From assembly GCA_041905525.1 (NCBI GenBank), contig JAYRKY010000001.1, positions 525,490-589,489 on the forward strand: a stretch of DNA of 64,000 nucleotides, in the 5' to 3' direction. Positions 24,810 to 32,760 of the stretch are shown here, piece after piece. The notes beneath the pieces are model-generated. The model was not told the origin of the DNA. It was given only the letters and a program-made list of their open reading frames with translations, and searched no databases. The stretch is from SHVO01 sp041905525. GTDB lineage: Bacteria > Pseudomonadota > Alphaproteobacteria > Rhodospirillales > Rhodospirillaceae. Position 1 is the stretch's first letter, and each line of letters starts with the position of its first letter. The position numbers and the translations under genes are program-made.

Positions 24810-26341
24810 CGCTGCCGACAACCGCAAGCGGCCATAAGGGCCTCCAATTCGAACAGAACCTGATCTTCGAACAAGACACACCGGGCATGACGGCGGTCGA
24901 CCTGCCGGCGATGCCGACCTCGAAACAGCGCCTCGGTGATGTGAAGCGCAGCGGGCCCATCGGACTGCCCGGTCTTTCGGAGCCGGAGGTCGTGCGCCAT
25001 TACACGCGCCTGTCGCAGAAGAACTATGCGATCGATTCCGGCTTCTACCCGCTGGGCTCGTGCACCATGAAGCACAACCCGCGCCTCAACGAGAAAATGG
25101 CGCGCCTTCCGGGCTTCGCCGAGATCCACCCGTTCCAACCGGTTTCCACGGTCCAGGGCGCACTGGAGCTCATCGACACCACGGCCCGCTGGCTCACCGA
25201 GCTCACCGGCATGGCGGCGGTCGCGATGTCGCCGGCGGCTGGGGCGCACGGCGAATTCTGCGGTCTCATGTGCATCCACGCCGCCCACGATGCGAACGGC
25301 CAGTCGCAGCGCAAGGTCATCATCGTGCCGGAATCTGCTCACGGCACGAATCCGGCCACGGCGGCCCTTTGCGGCTACGCGGTCGAGGCCGTTCCGGCGA
25401 ACGCGGAAGGCCGCGTCGATCTGGCGGCGCTGAAGGCGAAACTGGCCGAGCACGGCGATACGGTCGCGGCGGTGATGATCACCAATCCGAACACCTGCGG
25501 CCTGTTCGAGCGCGAGTGTATCGAGATCGCCGAAGCCGTGCATGCGGCGGGCGCTTACTTCTACATGGACGGCGCAAACTTCAATGCCATCGTCGGCCGC
25601 CTCAAGATCGCCGACCTCGGCGTCGACGCCATGCATATCAACCTGCACAAAACCTTCTCGACGCCGCACGGCGGCGGCGGACCGGGCGCCGGTCCGACGG
25701 TGTTGTCGGCTAAGCTCGCGCCCTTCGCGCCGGTGCCGATGGTGGTGAAGGCCGCCGAAGGCTACGCGGTCGAGGAGCACGCCGGCTTCGGCGCGGCCAA
25801 ACAGGCCTTGGGCCGCATGAAGGGCTATCACGGCCAGTTCGGCGTGTTCGTGCGTGCGCTCAGCTACATGATGAGCATGGGCGCCGACGGCTTGAAGCAG
25901 GCTTCGGGCGACGCGGTGTTGAACGCCAACTATGTGATGGTGCGCCTCGCCGGCGAGCTCACGCCCGCCTTCCCGGGGCCCTGCATGCACGAATGTGTGT
26001 TCGACGATCGCTTCCTGAAGGGCACGGGCGTCACCACCCTCGATATCGCCAAGGCGCTGATCGATGAAGGCTTCCATCCGCCGACGATGTACTTCCCGCT
26101 GGTGGTGCACGGCGCGCTATTGATCGAGCCCACCGAGACGGAGAGCAAGGCGGCGTTGGATCAGTTTATCGGCTCGCTGTTGTCCCTCGCGCGCAAGGCC
26201 AAGGAAGGTTGCGCCGCGGAATTCCAGGCCGCTCCGCAGCTAAGCCCGCGCCGCCGCCTCGACGAAACCAAAGCCGCTCGCCGCCCGGTCCTCCGCTGGA
26301 CCCCACCCGCCGCCGACAGCGCCAAGCAAGCTGCGGAGTAG
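24806..26341 (+). CDS. gcvPB: Glycine dehydrogenase (decarboxylating) subunit 2
   Basis: The 511-residue C-terminal half of the split P protein carries the PLP-binding Lys in MHINLHKTFSTPHGGGGPG. GSCTMKHNPRLNEKMARLPG, AHGTNPATAA and the PLGSCTMK block are all present. A 50-residue tail ending in a Pro/Ala-rich stretch (TPPAADSAKQAAE) extends past the enzyme core and is probably disordered. The start overlaps gcvPA by four bases. A bidirectional terminator follows about 140 bases later. Confidence 0.93.
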   Translation: MTLPTTASGHKGLQFEQNLIFEQDTPGMTAVDLPAMPTSKQRLGDVKRSGPIGLPGLSEPEVVRHYTRLSQKNYAIDSGFYPLGSCTMKHNPRLNEKMARLPGFAEIHPFQPVSTVQGALELIDTTARWLTELTGMAAVAMSPAAGAHGEFCGLMCIHAAHDANGQSQRKVIIVPESAHGTNPATAALCGYAVEAVPANAEGRVDLAALKAKLAEHGDTVAAVMITNPNTCGLFERECIEIAEAVHAAGAYFYMDGANFNAIVGRLKIADLGVDAMHINLHKTFSTPHGGGGPGAGPTVLSAKLAPFAPVPMVVKAAEGYAVEEHAGFGAAKQALGRMKGYHGQFGVFVRALSYMMSMGADGLKQASGDAVLNANYVMVRLAGELTPAFPGPCMHECVFDDRFLKGTGVTTLDIAKALIDEGFHPPTMYFPLVVHGALLIEPTETESKAALDQFIGSLLSLARKAKEGCAAEFQAAPQLSPRRRLDETKAARRPVLRWTPPAADSAKQAAE

Positions 26342-26358
26342 GTCCGCGAACTCCCCTG

Positions 26359-26402
26359 CCTCTTCCCCCTCCCCTCAAAAGGGGAGGGCTGGGGAGGGGT
26401 CG
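26359..26402. repeat. Intergenic CCCCTCCCC/GGGGAGGG palindromic element
   Basis: CCCCTCCCCTC and its partner GGGGAGGG pair around AAAA, followed by CTGGGGAGGGG. A related element with CTCTCCCCT/AGGGGAGAG arms lies behind nrdA at 49931-49973. Such short palindromes recur between genes in many alphaproteobacterial genomes. They resemble REP elements. Confidence 0.55.
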
Positions 26403-26475
26403 GCAGCGCGCCGTTCTGTCATCACCCTGCTCGTCCGGGTGATCCAGATCTCACCCAGTCCGTCCCGCGCCCAAC

Positions 26476-26507
26476 AAAAAAGCCCGCCGTTTTCGGCGGG
26501 CTTTTTC
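26476..26507. terminator. Bidirectional terminator between gcvPB and the atp operon
   Basis: AGCCCGCCG (26481-26489) pairs with CGGCGGGCT (26493-26501) around a TTT loop. The stem is flanked by AAAAAA on the left and TTTTT on the right. It can stop both gcv transcription and the convergent atpF end. Confidence 0.85.
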
Positions 26508-26527
26508 GTGTTCTATGTCCTAACGGC

Positions 26528-27010
26528 TTAGTGAAGCTTTCCAGCCAGTTCGCCGATCGCTTTCTCGGTCAGGGCGTCGCGCTTGGCGCCGTCGAGGCTC
26601 TTGGCGATTACCGCCTCCGCCGCCGCCAGGGCTGCGTCGACCGCCTGGTTGCGCACCTGCGCCAGCGCTTGGGCCTCGCTTTGGGCGATGCGTTCCAGGG
26701 CCTGCTCCTTGCGGCGGGCGAGGGCGTGTTCCAGGTCCTTCTCAGCCTGCACCTTCAGCCGCGCGGCTTCAGCCTTGGCCGAGGTGATGATCTTCTCGGC
26801 TTCGGCCATGGCGTCGCGCTGCTTGCGCTGGTACTCGGCGAGAAGCGCCTGGGCGTCTTCGCGCAGCTTGCGGGCTTCTTCGATCTGCGTGCGGATCTTG
26901 GCCGCCCGGGCATCGAGACCGGACGTGACGGCGGTGGAGACCTTCTTGAAGGTCAGAAGCACCACCAGCACGAAGGCCAGCGCAACCCAGAACTCGGGAT
27001 TGGAGAACAT
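26528..27010 (-). CDS. atpF: ATP synthase F0 subunit b
   Basis: This 160-residue peripheral-stalk subunit has one N-terminal membrane helix (PEFWVALAFVLVVLLTF) and a long helical stalk (about 30-150). The charged, alanine-rich stalk dimerises with b'. It is the last gene of atpI-B-E-b'-b, and its start follows the b' stop by one base. The F1 genes are not in the window, in line with the split operons of alphaproteobacteria. Confidence 0.88.
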   Translation of the reverse strand: MFSNPEFWVALAFVLVVLLTFKKVSTAVTSGLDARAAKIRTQIEEARKLREDAQALLAEYQRKQRDAMAEAEKIITSAKAEAARLKVQAEKDLEHALARRKEQALERIAQSEAQALAQVRNQAVDAALAAAEAVIAKSLDGAKRDALTEKAIGELAGKLH

Positions 27011-27011
27011 C

Positions 27012-27503
27012 TTACTTGGTCTCCTTCAGCGCCGCGGTCACGGCGGCGTCCAAGTCCGCTTGAGACGGAGAAAGGCCGGCAAGCTTGGCCACCACATCCT
27101 TCGCCGTTTCCGCCGCGATGCCGCGCAAGGACGCAATCGCGTCCTCCTTGGCCTTGGCGATACGCGCTTCGGCGTCCGCGACCTGCTTTCCGACTTGCGC
27201 CGAAAGTTCGGCCGTGCGGGCGTCCGCGGTGGCTTTCGCTTCGTTGGTGACGGCGCGCATGTGGTCGCCCGCTTGTTCGCGGGCGGCCGCCATGGCCTTT
27301 TCATAGGCCGCGACCGCCTGATCGGTCTCGCCCTTCAGCGCCAGCGCCCGGTCCAGGTCGTCCTGGATGACACGGGCGCGCTGGTCGAGGACCTCGCCGA
27401 TGCGAGGCACGGCGATCTTCGCAACAACCCAATAGAGGAGCGCGAAAGTCACCACCAGCCAGAAGATCTGGGAGCTAAAGGTGGAGGGATCGAACTGCGG
27501 CAT
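27012..27503 (-). CDS. atpG: ATP synthase F0 subunit b'
   Basis: The 163-residue paralogue of b begins MPQFDPSTFSSQIFWLVVTF, with the membrane helix later in the chain than in b. VAKIAVPRIGEVLDQRARVIQDDLD is the conserved block of b' subunits. The remainder is a long charged helix. Having separate b and b' is typical of photosynthetic bacteria and alphaproteobacteria. The names atpF2, atpX and atpG are used for it. Confidence 0.87.
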   Translation of the reverse strand: MPQFDPSTFSSQIFWLVVTFALLYWVVAKIAVPRIGEVLDQRARVIQDDLDRALALKGETDQAVAAYEKAMAAAREQAGDHMRAVTNEAKATADARTAELSAQVGKQVADAEARIAKAKEDAIASLRGIAAETAKDVVAKLAGLSPSQADLDAAVTAALKETK

Positions 27504-27544
27504 GGCGCCTTAGCCTTTTCGTTAGGGGTCTCAGTCCCGCTCGA

Positions 27545-27769
27545 TTAACCGAACAGGATGATGAGCGCGATCACGAGAGCGAACAGCGAGGTCGCTTCCG
27601 AGAGCGCGAAGCCCAGGAACGCCGGGGTGCGCAGGGTGTCGGCCATGGACGGGTTGCGGGCAACCGCGTTCATGTACTGCGCCCACACCTGACCGACGCC
27701 GATACCGCCGCCGAGCACGCCGATAGCCGCAAGGCCCGCGCCGATCATCTTCGCTGCTTCTGTTTCCAT
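27545..27769 (-). CDS. atpE: ATP synthase F0 subunit c
   Basis: The 74-residue proteolipid has two transmembrane helices joined by the polar loop ARNPSMADTLRTP. The proton-carrying carboxylate is E58 in FALSEATSLF. The Gly-rich first helix (GVLGGGIGVG) packs the c-ring. Length is normal. It lies 64 bases from atpB and 41 bases before b'. Confidence 0.93.
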   Translation of the reverse strand: METEAAKMIGAGLAAIGVLGGGIGVGQVWAQYMNAVARNPSMADTLRTPAFLGFALSEATSLFALVIALIILFG

Positions 27770-27833
27770 GGTGAGTTCCCCTTTCCGAGGTTAGTTGAAG
27801 TTGGTGATTGAAGTGATTTGGGTACGATAACGA

Positions 27834-28625
27834 TTAGTGCAGGTTGATCGCGTCGTTCAGGTAGATGCACGCCAGCAGCGCGAACACATAGGCCTGAATG
27901 AGGGCGACCAGGATTTCGAGCAGGGTGACGCCGAACACGGCGAGGAACGGCACCCAGCCGAACGCAACGCCCAGCGCGATCACGAAACCCGCCAGCACTT
28001 TGAGGAGTACGTGGCCCGCCAGCATGTTCGCGAACAGTCGCAGGCTCATGCTGAACGGACGGATGAGGTACGAGAACACTTCCAGCGGCACCAGGATGAA
28101 GGCCATCCACAGCGGCGTGCCGGGCGGCAGGAACAGCGAGAAGAAGTGAAGGCCGTGGCGGGCGAAGCCGATGATCGTCACGGCGAAGAAGATGAAGAAG
28201 GCCAGCGCCGCCGTCACCGCGATGTGCGAGGTGAAGGTGAAGGCGTAAGGCATCAGGCCCAGGATGTTGCCGAACAGGATGAACAGGAACAGCGTGAAGA
28301 TGAAGGGGAAGTACTTCATCCCTTCCTTGCCGGTGTTCGAGATCACCATGTCCTGCACGAAGCCGTACAGCAGCTCGGCGGTGGACTGCAGGCGGCCCGG
28401 CACCATCGTGCGAGCGCGTGTCGCGCCCCAGAACAGCAGCGCCGACAGGGCGATGGCGATGGTCATGAACAGGGCGGAATTGGTGTAGCTCAGATCGAGA
28501 CGGCCGACCTGGATCGGAATCAACGGCTTGATGGTGAACTGTTCCATCGGGCCGTGCTGCTCGTGCGCCTCGGCGTGTTCGCCGCCGGCGTGTTCACCGG
28601 ACATTTCGATGTTTTCTTCAGCCAT
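27834..28625 (-). CDS. atpB: ATP synthase F0 subunit a
   Basis: The 263-residue membrane protein contains the essential Arg in MSLRLFANMLAGH and five or six helices. The last, around LVALIQAYVFALLACIYL, holds the conserved Gln-x2-x-Phe. The N-terminus carries a hydrophilic extension of about 25 residues rich in His and Glu (EHAGGEHAEAHEQHG) before the usual MEQFTIKPL start. That later ATG is the alternative start. The His-rich stretch is unusual and might bind metal or be untranslated. Confidence 0.9.
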   Translation of the reverse strand: MAEENIEMSGEHAGGEHAEAHEQHGPMEQFTIKPLIPIQVGRLDLSYTNSALFMTIAIALSALLFWGATRARTMVPGRLQSTAELLYGFVQDMVISNTGKEGMKYFPFIFTLFLFILFGNILGLMPYAFTFTSHIAVTAALAFFIFFAVTIIGFARHGLHFFSLFLPPGTPLWMAFILVPLEVFSYLIRPFSMSLRLFANMLAGHVLLKVLAGFVIALGVAFGWVPFLAVFGVTLLEILVALIQAYVFALLACIYLNDAINLH

Positions 28626-28674
28626 CGTGTCGTCTTGCCCTTAACGCTCGTTCCGTCGCACCCGGCAGGCCGGG

Positions 28675-29103
28675 CTATTCATCGTCGTCGTCCCATGCGT
28701 TCGCCGGCGCCTGTGGCTGCTTCGGCTCAACGCCCGCGGCCTTGTCGGCCGCTTCTTTCTCTCTCACCGCGCGTCCCAGGCCGATCTTCTCATCCAGGCC
28801 CCGGCTCACGCGCAGCGTATTCATCACTCCGGCCGCGAACCCGATAGAGACAAACGCCAACGTGAAAATCGGCATCGTCTCCAGCCAGTTGTCGAGAAGA
28901 AGTCCGATCCCGACGCTCGCCAGCACGGAGGCCAAAAGCTCGATGCCAACGCGCATTCCGAGGCCGAGACCTTGTCTCTGGTTCGCCTGGCTCTGCTCCT
29001 TGGCGGCCTTCACCGCGCGCTCTTCGCGCACCACCGCAAGACGGGCCTCAACACTCTCCAGGCTTGGAGGGGTCTGGCTCGGCTTGTCGTCGCGGTCGGA
29101 CAT
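28675..29103 (-). CDS. atpI: AtpI-like ATP synthase accessory protein
   Basis: The 142-residue protein has two hydrophobic helices (GIELLASVLASVGIGLLLDN and FTLAFVSIGFAAGVMNTL). It has an N-terminal charged region and an acidic C-terminus, as in AtpI/AtpQ-type proteins that precede atpB. The ATG at 29103 has AGGA upstream. An open frame extends further upstream but gives only an implausible leader. It is thought to help assemble the c-ring and heads the operon here. Confidence 0.78.
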   Translation of the reverse strand: MSDRDDKPSQTPPSLESVEARLAVVREERAVKAAKEQSQANQRQGLGLGMRVGIELLASVLASVGIGLLLDNWLETMPIFTLAFVSIGFAAGVMNTLRVSRGLDEKIGLGRAVREKEAADKAAGVEPKQPQAPANAWDDDDE

Positions 29104-29495
29104 GGCTGAAGGGGTCCTATTGAAAAGGCGGGCACCGCCCGCCGCCACTCACAAAACGCCCCCGCCTCCGCCAACCGCCGCCGCTCTCCTCAACTCCCCG
29201 AAAGCCCCCGGAAATGTTGATAAAAACGGCTCTTGCAGCGCGATAAGCGCGCGGAACATATGGGGTGGGGTGGGGGGTGTCAAGGATATAGGTGGTGTAC
29301 CTAACCCCTTGAATTTGCAGGGCTTAAACCGGCCGAAACCGGCCGATTATTTTAAGAACGCGGTTACCGCGCGCACGAATGTGTCGGGCCGTCTAGGCAG
29401 ACCGGTGGCAGGCAAGGGAATTGAGATTGCTTTGACACTGGCAAGAGCCCTGCTGACCGGCCCGATGCTCCCGCCCCGAAGGAGGCCGACCGTCG
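29104..29495 (-). promoter_or_regulatory. Gene-free leader and promoter region of the atp operon
   Basis: These 392 bases hold no convincing gene. Next to atpI, a perfect 7-bp hairpin (GGCGGGC/GCCCGCC, 29127-29143) is followed on the minus strand by TTTT. This looks like a terminator or attenuator placed inside the leader. Further out are three G-runs (29262-29277), a tandem 10-base repeat AAACCGGCCG (29326-29345) and the palindrome CGCGGT-T-ACCGCG (29359-29371). No clear -35/-10 pair stands out. Confidence 0.4.
29326..29345. repeat. Tandem 10-base repeat in the atp upstream region
   Basis: AAACCGGCCG occurs twice in direct succession, one helical turn apart. Each copy contains the near-palindrome CCGGCC. 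This could be a protein-binding site for control of the ATP synthase operon, but there is no proof. Confidence 0.4.
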
Positions 29496-30125
29496 CTATT
29501 TGATGTCGGCAGGATTGATTTCCTTGATGGTGTATCGCACCGGTGGAGGAGGTGGCGGAGGAGGTGGGGGGACGAGGCAGGACGGCCAGCCGGTGAACTC
29601 CATCGTGAACGCGACTTTGCCGACGGTATCGCCAAAGGCGCCGACATCGATAGCTATCTTTCGCAATCCGTCAGAGCGATTGCTCCCAGCGAACGACCAC
29701 GTCATCTGCACTTGACGTGCGCCCTCGGCAATCGATGGGATCCATTCCTCGGAGTGCTGAAACGTCACGGTCTCGTCGATTTTATCGACTGACTGAATTG
29801 CTTCGCCTTCAATACTTTCAGTATATCGGGCGAGCCTCTCGAAGAACTCCTTTGTCTTTTCCCCTGCCGGCGTGTCGTTGATCGATACGGCGCCATGCAC
29901 GCGACAGATGCCGGTTTTGGGTAAGTGGTTGACCTCAAGCGCCGGGAAGAACGGCGCGGCCTCGGGGATGCGGCACGTATAAGCATCGCCGATATATCGG
30001 TCGGCGCCGCCCGCTTCACATCCGAGATCGGAAAGGGGCGTATCTTTGGAAAATCCGAAGGGAGCCGCATGGGCGCCGGTCCAGGCTGTGGCGCAAAACC
30101 CAACGACTGCGACAAGACGAAGCAT
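29496..30125 (-). CDS. Secreted protein of unknown function with a polyproline tract
   Basis: The 209-residue protein has a signal peptide cleaved after GAHA (about residue 20). Two Cys (GCEAG and YTCRIP) lie in the first part of the mature domain, with another in GICRV and one near the C-terminus (PSCL). Ten consecutive prolines near residue 186 separate the domain from a short C-terminal VRYTIKEINPADIK tail. Translation of the proline run would depend on EF-P. I do not recognise the family; no neighbour gives a clue. Confidence 0.55.
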   Translation of the reverse strand: MLRLVAVVGFCATAWTGAHAAPFGFSKDTPLSDLGCEAGGADRYIGDAYTCRIPEAAPFFPALEVNHLPKTGICRVHGAVSINDTPAGEKTKEFFERLARYTESIEGEAIQSVDKIDETVTFQHSEEWIPSIAEGARQVQMTWSFAGSNRSDGLRKIAIDVGAFGDTVGKVAFTMEFTGWPSCLVPPPPPPPPPPVRYTIKEINPADIK

Positions 30126-30172
30126 GGCAATCCTCCGAAGAGCAGTCCCGCGATGATAAATCGCGCCGGCAG

Positions 30173-31006
30173 TTACTGCAAAAACTGCGTCACCACATCC
30201 ACGAACCCTATCGGGTTCTCCAGGTAAGGGAAGTATCCCGCGCCCAACATCATCCGGACCTGGGCGGCGCGCATGCGTTGTCCGATGGCCGCCGCCATCG
30301 CCTGGGTATAGTCGTGATCGTTCGACCCGATCAGTACCAGCGTCGGCGCATAGATCTCGCCCAGGCGCTGCGCGACATTCGCCGGGCGGCGCTGGAACGG
30401 GTGGGCGCCGAGATCGCCGGGGCTCGCGCGCACGATGGTTTCCAGTTTTTTCTGCGCCGCCGCGTCCCGGCTCGGGATGAACCAGGGATCGGCCTTCAGC
30501 GCGGCGACGATCTTGTCCATGTCGCCGGTGGCGATCACCTCATCGAGGGTGCGCAGGCGTCCCATGAACGCGTCCGTTACGGTGAAGCCGCTCACCGATG
30601 GCGCCACGAGCACCAGCTTGTCCACCGCTTCAGGTTGATCGAACACGAAATCGATGGCGATGCCCGCGCCGGCCGACGCGCCGATTAAATGGGCATGAGA
30701 CAGGCCCGCCTCCTTCATCACGCCCAGCAGATCGTCCGTGGGAAAATGGCCGTGCACGGTCTGCGGCGATTTTCCGTAGCCGCGCCTGTCGTATCGCACC
30801 ACGCGGAATTTTTCGCACAGGCCCGGCCAGACGCCGTCCCAGATGGCCGAATTCACCAGCCCGTCGTGCAGCAGCACCACGCCTTGCGCCTTCGAATCGC
30901 CGCACACCTCGTAGGAAATCCGCGCGCCGTTGATGGTGGCGACTTGCGCCTCCGCATGCGCGAGCGACGGCAGCAGAACCGCGATCAGCAGAAAGATGAA
31001 CCGCAC
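30173..31006 (-). CDS. Exported alpha/beta hydrolase with Tyr in the catalytic His position
   Basis: The 277-residue protein starts with a signal peptide (FIFLLIAVLLPSLAHA). The core alpha/beta hydrolase features are HDGLVNSAIWDG (oxyanion region), VRYDRRGYGKS, the nucleophile elbow GASAG with S111 and the acid in GSNDHD (D230 or D232). Where the family has G-x-G-H-x-P-x-L-E, this protein reads GAGYFPYLENP, with Y258 (codon TAC) in place of His. The GTG at 31006 is preceded by GGGGAGG at seven-base spacing. It may be inactive or have altered chemistry. Confidence 0.72.
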   Translation of the reverse strand: MRFIFLLIAVLLPSLAHAEAQVATINGARISYEVCGDSKAQGVVLLHDGLVNSAIWDGVWPGLCEKFRVVRYDRRGYGKSPQTVHGHFPTDDLLGVMKEAGLSHAHLIGASAGAGIAIDFVFDQPEAVDKLVLVAPSVSGFTVTDAFMGRLRTLDEVIATGDMDKIVAALKADPWFIPSRDAAAQKKLETIVRASPGDLGAHPFQRRPANVAQRLGEIYAPTLVLIGSNDHDYTQAMAAAIGQRMRAAQVRMMLGAGYFPYLENPIGFVDVVTQFLQ

Positions 31007-31138
31007 GTGTGTGCCTCCCCGGCCAACACGCGATTGTTCCACTCCCGCAGGCGGAAGAAAAGTTCCGAACCGCGCCCTCGGATGAATTGAAATACTTAAG
31101 TAATGCGGACCGCGCGCAAGACGGGCCGCGCGGGTGGC

Positions 31139-32527
31139 CTAAGTGATCGAGGACCCGCCGCCGTCCAGCATCGACAGGCGCTTTTCGTCGTAGAGTTCCT
31201 TGGCGATCCGCACGATTTCGGCATCGTATTTCTCGCCGGCGCACCGTGTCAGTTCGGCGAAGGCCTCGGACGCCCCGCGCGCCGCCCGGTAGGGGCGATG
31301 CAAGGTCATCGATTCCAGCACGTCGGCCACGGCGATGATGCGCGCCTCGGGGATGATGGCGTCGCCTTTCAGCCCTTGCGGATACCCGCTGCCGTCCAGG
31401 CGCTCGTGATGCTGGTAGGCCGCCAGCGCCACCACCGGCGGCAGGTCGACGTTCGCCAGCACGCGGTAGCCCGCCTCGGGATGTTCCTTGATCAGCGCGA
31501 ATTCTGTTTTGGTCAGTTTTGTCGGCTTGTTGAGGATGTCGGTGGGGATCGAGATCTTGCCCAGATCATGCAGCTGCGCGGCCCAGTGCAGCCACTCCAG
31601 GCGTTCCGCGTTCCATCCCATCCGCGCGCCGATGGCGGTGCAGACGTCCGCGACGCGGTGTTGGTGCCGCGAGGTGTAGGGGTCGCGCAGATCGAGAACG
31701 TCGGACAGCGCGCTGATCACGCCGCCGACGATCTTCTTGTTGCGGTCAAGCTGCGCGGCCAGATCGTTCCGCGCATTGATGATCTCCGTGATGTCCGAGG
31801 CCAGCACCGCCACGGTGCGCCGCCCGTTGAAGTCGATGCTATGCGAGGTGATGCGCACCTTGATTTCGGTGCCGTCTTTCTTGAGATGACGCCACACCGC
31901 CGCATCGCGGAACCCATTGGGCCGGTCCGCAATTTCCGCGTCCAGGCGCGGCACGTCTTCCGCGGGGCGGATATCGCGGATCGTCATCGCCAGGAACTCG
32001 GCTTCGGAATAGCCGTAGTAGCGCACGGCGGCTTCGTTGACGTCGAGAAACCGGAACGTCTCAAGGTCGTAAATCCACATCGGCGTCGGATTGGCCTCGA
32101 ACAGTTCGCGGAAGCGCTTTTCCTCGCGCGCCAGCGTCAACGTGGCTTCCTTCTCGGCCGTGATGTCGGTGACGCTGCCCCAATACATCGGCTCGCGGAA
32201 TTCGGGCGACTGCAGCATCTGCACATCGTCGCGCACCCAGATCATGCGTCCGTCGCTGCGGTAAATCCGGTATTCGTACACCGTGGGCAAACGATCCAAC
32301 TGGATGCTGGCGAACGCGTCATGGACGCGCGTCAGGTCATCGGGATGGATCGAATTGATCCACAGCTGCGGATCGGCAATCCATTCTTCGCGGGTGTAGC
32401 CCAGCACCCGTTCAATGGCGGCGTTGATGAAAACGGTCGAGCCGTCCGCATCGGCGCGGGCGATGTAAACCACGTTCGGCAGCCGGTCGAGCAGGGTGGC
32501 GAAGGAGATATTCCGTAAGACGTACAT
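31139..32527 (-). CDS. PAS-PAS-HD-GYP protein, probable c-di-GMP phosphodiesterase
   Basis: The 462-residue protein has two PAS sensor domains (about 8-125 and 135-255) and a C-terminal HD-GYP domain (about 270-450). HD is seen in LHDLGKI (H320-D321) and GYP in HHERLDGSGYPQGL (373-386). Other metal ligands are RHQHRVADV and EHPEAGYR. HD-GYP proteins break down c-di-GMP, affecting motility and attachment. No transmembrane segment is visible, so it is cytosolic. The PAS ligands are unknown. Confidence 0.85.
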   Translation of the reverse strand: MYVLRNISFATLLDRLPNVVYIARADADGSTVFINAAIERVLGYTREEWIADPQLWINSIHPDDLTRVHDAFASIQLDRLPTVYEYRIYRSDGRMIWVRDDVQMLQSPEFREPMYWGSVTDITAEKEATLTLAREEKRFRELFEANPTPMWIYDLETFRFLDVNEAAVRYYGYSEAEFLAMTIRDIRPAEDVPRLDAEIADRPNGFRDAAVWRHLKKDGTEIKVRITSHSIDFNGRRTVAVLASDITEIINARNDLAAQLDRNKKIVGGVISALSDVLDLRDPYTSRHQHRVADVCTAIGARMGWNAERLEWLHWAAQLHDLGKISIPTDILNKPTKLTKTEFALIKEHPEAGYRVLANVDLPPVVALAAYQHHERLDGSGYPQGLKGDAIIPEARIIAVADVLESMTLHRPYRAARGASEAFAELTRCAGEKYDAEIVRIAKELYDEKRLSMLDGGGSSIT

Positions 32528-32703
32528 TCAGCCTCATTCTGCGCCCTCGCGGGCGCGTGTGCGGGTCAAGTTCCGGGGGTACGGGAAAACCAGGCGGCGA
32601 ATGCAGGGCCGCGTACACGGCAAGGTGCGCGAACGCCCCGCCCGGCGAAATTCGTAAAGTTACGTATTCCGCCTGGGGCGCGCAGCCCGGTTCGCGCAAA
32701 GGA

Positions 32704-32740
32704 AAACCGCACGCCCGGCGTTAGCCCAGCGTGCGGTTGA
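32704..32740 (-). terminator. Terminator of smc
   Basis: AACCGCACGC (32705-32714) pairs perfectly with GCGTGCGGTT (32729-32738) across a 14-base loop. On the minus strand the stem is followed by TTTTCC. It lies 21 bases after the smc stop. Confidence 0.7.
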
Positions 32741-32760
32741 TGTTGTCTTGGAAGGAGAAT

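Noticed and set aside
29262..29277. G-quadruplex in the atp upstream region
   Set aside because: Only three runs of four or more G; a stable three-tetrad structure would need four separate runs.
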